Source: JBGOTP01 sp041476545 (GTDB lineage: Bacteria; Acidobacteriota; Vicinamibacteria; Vicinamibacterales; CAVVIG01). Taken from it: a stretch of 5,468 bases of DNA. The first letter of the stretch is position 1; every line of letters starts with the position of its first letter. The notes beneath the pieces are model-generated. The model was not told the DNA's origin and did no database searches. It was given only the letters and a program-made list of their open reading frames with translations. The stretch is from the NCBI GenBank assembly GCA_041476545.1, contig JBGOTP010000343.1, positions 1 through 5,468 on the forward strand, written 5' to 3'. This document shows, one piece after another, positions 1-5,468 of the stretch. The position numbers and the translations under genes are program-made.

Positions 1-19
1 GACGAAGTATGTGACCTAT

Positions 20-1297
20 ATGACCCCTACAGCGACACATCCATCCGGGCGCTCGCGCGTGGCGCTGCTCGGATTCGGCACCGTGGGCCAGTCGGTTGCG
101 CGCATTCTCTGCAGTGGTGAGATGCCGCACGTTCAGCTGACGCACATCTTCAACCGGCAGGTCGCGAAAAAACGCGTCGACTGGGTCCCTGCGTCCGTCG
201 TGTGGACGGAGTCGATCGACGAGATTCTCGCCTCCGATACGGATATTGTGATTGAGCTGTTGGGCGGGCTTCGACCGACCCACGACTGGGTGAAGGGCGC
301 CCTGCTCGCGGGGAAGTCGGTCGTTACGGCGAACAAGCAGCTGATGGCGCACTTTGGAACGGAGCTGTTGGACCTCGCGCGGAGCCGCGGTCTCGATGTG
401 CGGTTCGAGGCCTCCGTCGCCGGCGGCATTCCGGTGCTTCGCGCCCTTCAGGAGGGGCTCGCCGGTGATCGGCTCGTCGAGGTGCGCGGCATCCTGAACG
501 GCACCTGCGCGTACATCCTGAGCCGGATGCAATCGGAGACGATTTCCTTTGCCGACGCGCTGGCCGAGGCGCAGAAGGCGGGCTACGCCGAGGCCGATCC
601 CAGTGAGGATCTCGACGGCGCGGATGCCGCAGCGAAGCTGGCCATCGTGGCCGCCGTCGGCTTGCGCCGGCCCATTCGCGTCACCGATATCGCCACCCGG
701 TCGATTCGCCCGATCGAGCCGGTGGATTTCCTGTACGCCCGTGAACTTGGGTGCACGATTCGCCAGATTGCCCGCGCCTCGGTGGAGGACGGCGGCGCCG
801 TGTTCGCCGCCGTGCGTCCCGCGCTCGTCCCGCTCTCCTCGGGTTTCGGGCGCGTCGAAGGCAGTCAGAATCTCGTGACCGTCCGGGGCATCTTCGGCGG
901 AGAAACGTCATTCTTCGGCTCGGGCGCCGGCGGGTCACCGACCGCCGTCGCGGTCGTGTCCGATGTCCTGTCGGTCGCGGCGCGCGGCGAGACCGCACCA
1001 TCGAACGCCGCACCAACGAAGTTCTATCCGGTGAGTGGCGACTTCGTCGCGCCGCACTACGTGCGCTTCACCGTCAGCGACAAGCCCGGCATTCTTTCTC
1101 AAGTCACGACGTCCTACGCGAAATACGGCATCAACATCGAGGGCGTGCTGCAACTGCCGAAATTCCGCAAGGACCGGCTCCCGTTCGTGACCACGCTCGA
1201 GGAGTGCCCGGAGTCGGTGCTCGACCGTGCGCTCGCGGAAGTGGCCCAGAGCGATTATCACGTCCAGCCGCCGCTGGCGTTGCCGATCTTCTCCTGA
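20..1297 (+). CDS. hom: Homoserine dehydrogenase with C-terminal ACT domain
   Basis: This enzyme reduces L-aspartate 4-semialdehyde to L-homoserine with NAD(P)H in the cytoplasm, at the branch towards threonine and methionine. Numbered from the ATG at 20 (425 aa), the N-terminal Rossmann fold carries GFGTVG at 18-23. VTANK is at 102-106, EASVAGGIP at 130-138 and GILNGT at 157-162. The family signature YAEADPSEDLDGADAAAK contains E191, D202 and K206, spaced exactly like yeast HSD E208/D219/K223, so the catalytic set is intact. GSGAGGSPTA at 300-309 closes the catalytic region. An ACT domain follows at about 346-422 (FTVSDKPGILSQ, then GINIEGVLQLP), which in this family is a candidate site for threonine feedback; that is inferred. 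The length is normal. The start is uncertain: GTG at 11 is also in frame, the frame is open to the window edge, and neither start has a clear Shine-Dalgarno. The stop lies one base before the next gene. Confidence 0.96.
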   Translation: MTPTATHPSGRSRVALLGFGTVGQSVARILCSGEMPHVQLTHIFNRQVAKKRVDWVPASVVWTESIDEILASDTDIVIELLGGLRPTHDWVKGALLAGKSVVTANKQLMAHFGTELLDLARSRGLDVRFEASVAGGIPVLRALQEGLAGDRLVEVRGILNGTCAYILSRMQSETISFADALAEAQKAGYAEADPSEDLDGADAAAKLAIVAAVGLRRPIRVTDIATRSIRPIEPVDFLYARELGCTIRQIARASVEDGGAVFAAVRPALVPLSSGFGRVEGSQNLVTVRGIFGGETSFFGSGAGGSPTAVAVVSDVLSVAARGETAPSNAAPTKFYPVSGDFVAPHYVRFTVSDKPGILSQVTTSYAKYGINIEGVLQLPKFRKDRLPFVTTLEECPESVLDRALAEVAQSDYHVQPPLALPIFS

Positions 1298-1298
1298 C

Positions 1299-2528
1299 AT
1301 GACGACCGCCGCCAACGCCACGTACAGCGAGGTCGTCGAGGCTGAAGGCCACCTGATCGACTCGCAGATTCTCAACGCCGTGTTCGACACGGTCGTGAAG
1401 GGGAACGCCTCGTTCGACGTCCTGAAGTTCGACATTGGTCGCAGCAATGACGAACCGTCCTTCATCTCGATGCGAATCTCGGCGCCATCCGTGCAGGCGC
1501 TGGGCAGCGTCCTCGAGGAGTTGGTGGGACTCGGCTGCCGGCTCGCCGATCAGCACGACGCGCTCCTAAAGCTCGTCGACCGCGACGGCTGTGTGCCGGA
1601 CGACTTTTACTCGACCACGAACCATCGCACACTGGTCCGGCACTGGGGCCGGTGGATGGAGGTCGACTGTCAGCGGATGGACGCGGTCATCGTCGTGGAA
1701 CAGGGGCGCGCGGTGTGCCGCAAGCTGCGCGACGTCAGGGCCGGCGACAACATCGTCTGCGGCGTGTCCGGTGTTCGTGTAATGCCCGAATTCCGCGATC
1801 GCGATCGGCTCGGCTTCGCGTTCATGTCCAACGAGATCTCGTCCGAGCGGCGTGTCGAGGTCGGTGTGTCCCGCATCGCGGCGATGATGCGCGAGATCAA
1901 GGAGAGCGGCGGTCGCATCGCCGTGGTTGCCGGCCCTGTCGTGGTGCACACCGGTGGGTCGCCGTACTTTCAGGAACTGATTCGCTCCGGCTACGTCAAC
2001 GTACTGCTGGCCGGCAATGCCCTCGCCGTGCACGACGTCGAGCAGGCATTTTACGGCACGTCGCTCGGTGTGGATCTGGACACCGGGAAAGCCATTGAGG
2101 GCGGGCACCGGCACCATATGCGCGCCATCAACACCATTTGCAGAACCGGTGGGCTCCGCGAGGCGGTCGACCAGGGAGTCCTGAAGTCTGGCGTGATGTA
2201 CGAGTGCATTCGGCACAACGTGCCCTACGTCCTGGCGGGAAGCATCCGCGATGACGGCCCGCTGCCCGATACGATCATGGATCTGTGCGCCGCGCAGGAT
2301 CAGTACGCGGCCGCGCTGCAAGATGTCGGCCTCGTGATCGGGCTCTCGACGATGCTCCACGGCATCGGCGTGGGGAACATGCTGCCGTCGTGGGTGAAGA
2401 TGGTCTGCGTCGATATCAACCCCGCCGTGGTGACGAAGCTGGCCGATCGCGGATCGTCGCAGACGATCGGCATTGTGACCGACGTCGGGCTCTTCCTGCA
2501 CCGCCTCGCACAGCGTCTGCGCGGTTGA
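1299..2528 (+). CDS. LOR/SDH-domain protein, probable ornithine cyclodeaminase (TIGR00300/ArgZ C-terminal-like)
   Basis: The 409-aa protein belongs to the family with an N-terminal LOR/SDH conserved region (PF04455) and a C-terminal Rossmann-like region, also found as the C-terminal half of cyanobacterial ArgZ/AgrE. Archaeal and cyanobacterial members are linked to ornithine cyclodeamination (ornithine to proline plus ammonia, NAD-dependent). That activity is transferred here by family membership, not seen directly. The LOR/SDH part spans about 8-105 and ends in DDFYSTTNH at 101-109. The hallmark blocks follow: AGPVVVHTGGSPYF (211-224), LLAGNALAVHDVEQAFYGTSLG (236-257), GGHRHHMRAINTI (268-280), GVMYECIRHNVPYVLAGSIR (298-317), DDGPLPD (318-324), LSTMLHGIGVGNMLPS (349-364), VCVDINPAVVTKL (369-381) and VTDVG (393-397). 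The N-terminal arginine-dihydrolase domain of ArgZ/AgrE is absent. The ATG at 1299 is chosen because an upstream in-frame GTG at 1227 adds only Arg-rich residues that shadow hom. With one base after the hom stop and no purine-rich Shine-Dalgarno, translation is probably coupled. Confidence 0.88.
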   Translation: MTTAANATYSEVVEAEGHLIDSQILNAVFDTVVKGNASFDVLKFDIGRSNDEPSFISMRISAPSVQALGSVLEELVGLGCRLADQHDALLKLVDRDGCVPDDFYSTTNHRTLVRHWGRWMEVDCQRMDAVIVVEQGRAVCRKLRDVRAGDNIVCGVSGVRVMPEFRDRDRLGFAFMSNEISSERRVEVGVSRIAAMMREIKESGGRIAVVAGPVVVHTGGSPYFQELIRSGYVNVLLAGNALAVHDVEQAFYGTSLGVDLDTGKAIEGGHRHHMRAINTICRTGGLREAVDQGVLKSGVMYECIRHNVPYVLAGSIRDDGPLPDTIMDLCAAQDQYAAALQDVGLVIGLSTMLHGIGVGNMLPSWVKMVCVDINPAVVTKLADRGSSQTIGIVTDVGLFLHRLAQRLRG

Positions 2529-2586
2529 TTTTTCCGCGAGTCCGATTCCGGGCCGTCCGCCGCTGCCGTGCGAATGCGGAATGGCG

Positions 2587-3072
2587 CTACTTCGGCCCTG
2601 CTGGCTGTTTCGCCACGAACTTGATCGAGTTCAGCCGGTCCACGTTCGTGGGCAGGTCGGTCTCTCCGGCCGACGCGCCAGCCTTGTGCAGCATGAACGC
2701 CAGGACGTCGGCGTTCTGCTGACGCGTCAGGCTCGCCGGATTGTCGACCGGCATCGTCATGCGCATCCGCTCGGACAGCGCTCCCAACTTGAGGTCGTTC
2801 CACTTCGCCCCGAAGCTGTCGCCGATGACGGCAGGAGACTTGTCGTTGCCCTTCAACTCCGCTCCGTGGCAGTTTGCGCAGAACTTCGTGTAGAGCGGCT
2901 CGCCACGCCTGGCTTGCTCTTCGGTGAACACGCCGTCCCACTGCGTTCTCAGCTGGGTTTGATCGACGGGCGCTGCGGTGCTGGTTTGCTGAGCCGATAC
3001 CGCGCTGCGCTCAACGACCGCGCCGACGGCCGCGGTTCCAAGCAGCGTAACAAGAAGAACGTTGACCGTCAT
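2587..3072 (-). CDS. Secreted monohaem cytochrome c
   Basis: This is a 161-aa periplasmic class I-type cytochrome c, expected to carry electrons from a periplasmic dehydrogenase to the respiratory chain. Residues 1-27 look like a Sec signal peptide, with a hydrophobic LLVTLLGTAAVGAVV core and probable cleavage after AVSA. The mature part begins with a Gln/Thr/Pro-rich linker and the WDGVFTEEQARRGEPLY block (45-61), followed by the haem motif CANCH at 65-69. The distal ligand is probably M107 in MTMPVDNP; M103 and M105 are nearby alternatives. The last helix is NADVLAFMLHKAG (120-132), and the protein ends with a short DRLNSIKFVAKQP tail. The start ATG has a good Shine-Dalgarno. It lies downstream of the PQQ dehydrogenase on the same strand but behind an intrinsic terminator. 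Serving as that enzyme's electron acceptor is a reasonable inference from proximity, since no CxxCH is visible in the dehydrogenase itself. Confidence 0.93.
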   Translation of the reverse strand: MTVNVLLVTLLGTAAVGAVVERSAVSAQQTSTAAPVDQTQLRTQWDGVFTEEQARRGEPLYTKFCANCHGAELKGNDKSPAVIGDSFGAKWNDLKLGALSERMRMTMPVDNPASLTRQQNADVLAFMLHKAGASAGETDLPTNVDRLNSIKFVAKQPAGPK

Positions 3073-3077
3073 GACAT

Positions 3078-3084
3078 CCTCACC
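3078..3084 (-). promoter_or_regulatory. Ribosome binding site of the cytochrome c gene
   Basis: Read on the minus strand, GGTGAGG precedes the ATG at 3072-3070 with a 5-nt spacer (ATGTC). It is the clearest Shine-Dalgarno in the window and fixes the start of the cytochrome gene. Confidence 0.75.
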
Positions 3085-3100
3085 GTATGGACAGGTTCCT

Positions 3101-3128
3101 ATTATCTTAGCGGGAAGCCTGAACCCAA
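3101..3128 (-). promoter_or_regulatory. Candidate sigma70-type promoter for the cytochrome c gene
   Basis: On the minus strand, GATAAT (3106-3101, five of six matches to TATAAT) lies 16 nt downstream of TTGGGT (3128-3123, three of six matches to TTGACA). Transcription would begin near 3094, giving a leader of about 22 nt containing the Shine-Dalgarno. The -35-like box overlaps the end of the T-tract of the preceding terminator. The -10 match is good and the -35 match is weak. The placement is logical because the upstream terminator would otherwise leave the cytochrome gene untranscribed, but this is inferred. Confidence 0.4.
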
Positions 3129-3159
3129 AAAAAGAGGGCCCGCGCGTTGCGGGCCCTCT
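3127..3159 (-). terminator. Intrinsic terminator of the PQQ dehydrogenase transcript
   Basis: A perfect 11-bp stem, AGAGGGCCCGC (3133-3143) pairing with GCGGGCCCTCT (3149-3159), closes a 5-nt loop. On the minus strand it runs directly into a tract of seven T (3133-3127, the first one paired). On the plus strand the hairpin is followed by GATGGAAT with no T-tract, so the terminator is directional. It ends transcripts from the PQQ gene before the cytochrome gene. Confidence 0.9.
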
Positions 3160-3176
3160 GATGGAATACGGCAGTC

Positions 3177-3230
3177 GTAATGCAGGCCTTCAGGCCTGCC
3201 CGATACAGCAGGGCTGAAGCCCTGCACTAC
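3177..3230. repeat. REP-like double-hairpin element (two inverted palindromes)
   Basis: Two 18-bp palindromes lie side by side: GCAGGCCTTCAGGCCTGC (3182-3199) and GCAGGGCTGAAGCCCTGC (3208-3225). Each can form a 7-bp stem with a 4-nt loop (TTCA or TGAA). They are near-identical inverted copies of each other, differing at two compensating stem positions. Their flanks also match: GTAATGCAGG (3177-3186) is the reverse complement of CCTGCACTAC (3221-3230) with one mismatch. The element is therefore one 54-bp imperfect dyad with an 8-bp unpaired centre. It starts three bases after the PQQ stop codon, inside that gene's 3' untranslated region. This arrangement resembles REP/BIME units; a dispersed copy number cannot be seen from one window. 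Confidence 0.75.
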
Positions 3231-3233
3231 TTG

Positions 3234-5468
3234 CTACTGCTGCGCGCCTGCGCCGGCCGGACGGATCTCCGACGCGGGCAGAGCATACGTGACGTACGTG
3301 CCGGTTAGACTGACGCCACCACCGCCGGATACGGCGATAGTGATGTACTGGCGACCGTCAGATCCCATGTAGGTCATCGGCGAACCGCTGACCTGATTGG
3401 GCATCATCACCGCGCCGAGTTCCTTGCCGGTTTTCTTGTCGTAGGCGCGAAGCATTGCACCCGGTGCGCGCCCAGGAGGCGAGGTGCGCTGCAGATCACC
3501 ACCGACCACCATCGTCTTGGTCACCATCAGCCCGGTGTGGCCACCCTGGCCGGTCTTTTCCGGGTAGCTGATGCCAAGCCGCTCGAGGGTTGCGCGGACG
3601 GCGTCCGGCGTGTCGCCGTACGGCACCTTGAACACGATGTCGCCCTTATTCAGGTCGATGGCCGTGAGCACGCCATAGGGCGGCTTCACGATCGAGAGGC
3701 CCTGGAGATTGGCCGTCGGACCTCGTCCCCCGCCCCCGCCGCCCGCAAACTGGCCGCCCGGCGCGCCAGCACCGCCAGGTGCCCCTGCGCCACCGCCAGG
3801 CGCTCCCGCACCCCGTCCCGCGCCACGACCACCGGCGCCGCCGCGCCCGCCCCCTGCAGGTGCGCCCCCTGCCGGTGGAGCGCCCGCAGCAGCTTGACCC
3901 GCGCCAGCGGCGGGAGCAGGTGCAGCACCCGGTCCGCGTCCGCCGCCCGGCGCTGCTGGATCACCACCACGACCACCTCGGCCCGCTGCGCCGGGTCTGC
4001 CGGCGCGGCCATACGGCGACTCCCACCACGGGATGCGATTTCCGGGCTTCGACTGATTCTCGACTCCGATGAGATCGATCTCTTCCTTGGAGAATTGAGC
4101 GAACGTGACCGCGGAGTTGCCAGCCTGTCCGTAGTAGATCGCCGTTTCGGGATCGAACGACGCGCCCGCCCAGTTGATGCCGCCGCTGGCATTCGCGATG
4201 TTGACCGCGCCGACCCACTTGCCGCCCGGGCCCGTGTAGACCGGTGGCACGAACGGGGTCTGCTCCCAGCGATACGGCTTGAGGTTCTCAATCGCCTGCG
4301 CACGCAGCGCCGGCGTGAAGTCGATGAGGTCGTCCGTCGACACATACGTCCGCGAGTACGGCGGCGGTTTCGTCACGAACGGCTGCGTCGGCGACGTCTT
4401 CTCGCCGGGGACGTCGCTCTGCGGCACGGCGCGCTCGACGATCGGCCAGATGGGCTCGCCGGTGATGCGATCGAACGTGTACAGCCAGCCCTGCTTGGTT
4501 GGCTGCGCCACGAGCTTGCGCGCCCGTCCGTCGATCGTCGCGTCGATGAGCAACGGGGCAGCGGAGATGTCGTGGTCCCACAGCGGATGGTGCACGAGCT
4601 GGAAGTGCCACTTGCGGACGCCGGTCTTCAGGTCCACCGCGACAAGGCTCTCGGCAAACAGGTTGTTGCCCGGCCGATTGCCGCCGTACTCGTCAATCGT
4701 CGGCGTCTCGACCGGCAGATACGCGAGCCCGGCGACCGGGTCGGCCGTGATCGGTGCCCAGACGCCGGTGTTGCCCGTCCATTCCCAGGAGCCATTCTCC
4801 CAGCTGTCGTTGCCGAACTGACCGGGCGACGGAATCGTGTTGAACTTCCAGAGTTGCTTGCCGGTCCGCGCATCGAACGCGCGCGCCAGGCCCTTCGCGT
4901 TGGTGCTGAAGTTGTAGCCGAGGCCTTCGAACATCGAGGAGCCGACGAGAATCACATCCCCGACCACGGTCGGTGTGGCGTGCTCGCCGATTTCGCCCTT
5001 CTCGAGGTCGATCTGCTTGTCCTTGCCGATGACAACGCCCACCTTCAAGTCGACGACGCCGTTCTTGCCGAACGAGGCGATCGGCTGGCCCGTCTTGGCG
5101 TTCAACGAAATCATCTGATAGCCGGTCGTCAGATAAATGACGCGATCGTCGCCCTTGCCGTCGGTCCAGTAGGCGACGCCGCGGCCGGAGTACTGGCGCG
5201 GCGACCAGCGGCTCGCGCGCTCGCCTTCGTCGTAGCGGTGCACCCAGCGCAACTCGCCGGTGCGCCCGTCGAGGCAGACGACGGCTTTACCGGCCTGGCC
5301 GGCCGTGGTGTAGAGGATGCCCTTGACGGCGACGGGCGCGCCCTGCAGTTTGGCCTCCGGCCGCGCGCCGAGATTGTCGGTTTTGAACGTCCACGCGATT
5401 TCGAGCTTGCTGAAGTTGGAGGCGTTGATCTGATCCAGGGGCGAGTACTTGCTGCCGCGCGGGTCCGC
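3234..5468 (-). CDS. PQQ-dependent dehydrogenase (quinoprotein, beta-propeller), 5' end missing
   Basis: A periplasmic quinoprotein of the glucose/alcohol dehydrogenase propeller fold, oxidising a sugar or alcohol with PQQ; the substrate cannot be told from sequence. The frame is open to the window edge: 744 residues plus stop are visible. The ATG-less start at 5252 is an internal TTG Leu, because coding continues upstream with KYSPLDQIN (7-15) and LQGAPVAVKGILYTT (41-55). Only the N-terminus, including any signal peptide or membrane anchor, is missing. Propeller motifs include GELRW (71-75), GKQLWKF (203-209), GNTGVWAP (232-239) and GVRKWHF (283-289). HHPLWDHD (293-300) supplies D298 and PTKQGW supplies K325, spaced 27 residues apart as in E. 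coli Gcd D466/K493. GGINWAG and the last blade (about 640-735) are intact. A Gly/Ala/Pro/Arg insert occupies 488-584. There is no CxxCH, so electrons must leave to a separate carrier such as the cytochrome downstream or to quinone. Confidence 0.93.
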   Translation of the reverse strand, partial: ADPRGSKYSPLDQINASNFSKLEIAWTFKTDNLGARPEAKLQGAPVAVKGILYTTAGQAGKAVVCLDGRTGELRWVHRYDEGERASRWSPRQYSGRGVAYWTDGKGDDRVIYLTTGYQMISLNAKTGQPIASFGKNGVVDLKVGVVIGKDKQIDLEKGEIGEHATPTVVGDVILVGSSMFEGLGYNFSTNAKGLARAFDARTGKQLWKFNTIPSPGQFGNDSWENGSWEWTGNTGVWAPITADPVAGLAYLPVETPTIDEYGGNRPGNNLFAESLVAVDLKTGVRKWHFQLVHHPLWDHDISAAPLLIDATIDGRARKLVAQPTKQGWLYTFDRITGEPIWPIVERAVPQSDVPGEKTSPTQPFVTKPPPYSRTYVSTDDLIDFTPALRAQAIENLKPYRWEQTPFVPPVYTGPGGKWVGAVNIANASGGINWAGASFDPETAIYYGQAGNSAVTFAQFSKEEIDLIGVENQSKPGNRIPWWESPYGRAGRPGAAGRGGRGGDPAAPGGGRGPGAAPAPAAGAGQAAAGAPPAGGAPAGGGRGGAGGRGAGRGAGAPGGGAGAPGGAGAPGGQFAGGGGGGRGPTANLQGLSIVKPPYGVLTAIDLNKGDIVFKVPYGDTPDAVRATLERLGISYPEKTGQGGHTGLMVTKTMVVGGDLQRTSPPGRAPGAMLRAYDKKTGKELGAVMMPNQVSGSPMTYMGSDGRQYITIAVSGGGGVSLTGTYVTYALPASEIRPAGAGAQQ
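3717..4007 (-). other. Low-complexity Gly/Ala/Pro/Arg insert within the PQQ dehydrogenase
   Basis: About 97 residues (488-584 of the visible protein) consist almost only of Gly, Ala, Pro and Arg. They fall between the ordered segment IPWWESPYG and the resumed propeller strand at GLSIVKPPYGVLTAIDL. The insert contains three GAGAPGG-like units (3753-3812) plus GRGG-type stretches. The units use different synonymous codons in places, so this is not a fresh tandem duplication. The reading frame stays intact through it. It is probably a flexible surface loop between propeller blades; its function is unknown. Confidence 0.85.

Noticed and set aside
1227..1298. Upstream GTG giving a 24-residue N-terminal extension of the LOR/SDH protein
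   Set aside because: The extension is Arg-rich out-of-frame translation of the hom ACT domain, and family similarity begins only after the ATG at 1299.
1566..2501. Long minus-strand open frame antisense to the LOR/SDH gene
   Set aside because: It has His/Asp/Arg-rich shadow composition with no recognisable domain and lies wholly opposite a well-conserved gene.
2507..2533. Possible plus-strand terminator: CGCA/TGCG hairpin followed by TTTTT at 2529-2533
   Set aside because: The stem is only 4 bp plus a mismatch, and the T-run is seven bases away; too weak to call.
2545..2582. ATTCCG and CGGAAT inverted repeat in the convergent gap
   Set aside because: The arms are 6 bp with a 26-nt loop and no T-tract on either strand; expected by chance in GC-rich DNA.
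2300..2941. Minus-strand open frame overlapping both the cytochrome gene and the end of the LOR/SDH gene
   Set aside because: It is out of frame with the haem-motif-bearing cytochrome frame and is Arg-rich shadow sequence.
3177..3230. CRISPR-like array from the repeated GCAGG palindromes
   Set aside because: There are only two inverted, not direct, units with an 8-bp spacer and no cas genes; it is a double hairpin instead.
3709..3897. Poly-proline plus-strand open frame
   Set aside because: It is the antisense reading of the Gly-rich insert of the PQQ enzyme.
4279..4821. Plus-strand open frame opposite the PQQ dehydrogenase
   Set aside because: It mirrors conserved propeller coding sequence, has no recognisable domain, and no ribosome binding site was identified.

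Overview
The window is high-GC bacterial chromosomal DNA with densely packed housekeeping and respiratory genes. The protein types point to a soil-type Acidobacteriota (possibly Vicinamibacteria): a PQQ beta-propeller dehydrogenase with a Gly/Ala/Pro/Arg-rich loop, a small secreted cytochrome c of the WDGVFTEEQARRG type, and GC-rich paired hairpins. This taxonomic placement is inferred from protein style and was not tested by a search.

Layout. Left half, + strand: a homoserine dehydrogenase with a C-terminal ACT domain (20-1297). One base after its stop comes a 409-aa LOR/SDH-type (PF04455/TIGR00300, ArgZ/AgrE C-terminal-like) probable ornithine cyclodeaminase (1299-2528). The two are almost certainly cotranscribed and probably translationally coupled. 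Right half, - strand: a large PQQ-dependent dehydrogenase (3234 to the window edge, 5' end missing) lies upstream of a secreted monohaem cytochrome c (2587-3072). The two pairs converge on a 58-bp gap (2529-2586) in which I see no convincing terminator.

The 161-bp gap between the PQQ enzyme and the cytochrome (3073-3233) is the most structured non-coding stretch. In the direction of transcription it holds a REP-like double hairpin three bases after the PQQ stop codon, then a strong intrinsic terminator with an 11-bp perfect stem and a T-tract, then a plausible promoter and a good Shine-Dalgarno for the cytochrome gene. The two genes are probably functionally linked (periplasmic oxidation, electrons passed to cytochrome c) but transcribed largely separately.

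The left pair joins the aspartate-family branch point (aspartate semialdehyde to homoserine) to an enzyme family tied to ornithine/proline metabolism, an uncommon pairing. I do not see a clearly novel multi-gene system. The points most worth following are the hom/LOR-SDH pairing, the double-hairpin repeat, the roughly 97-residue low-complexity insert in the PQQ propeller, and the fact that the PQQ gene runs off the window and does not start at the internal TTG.
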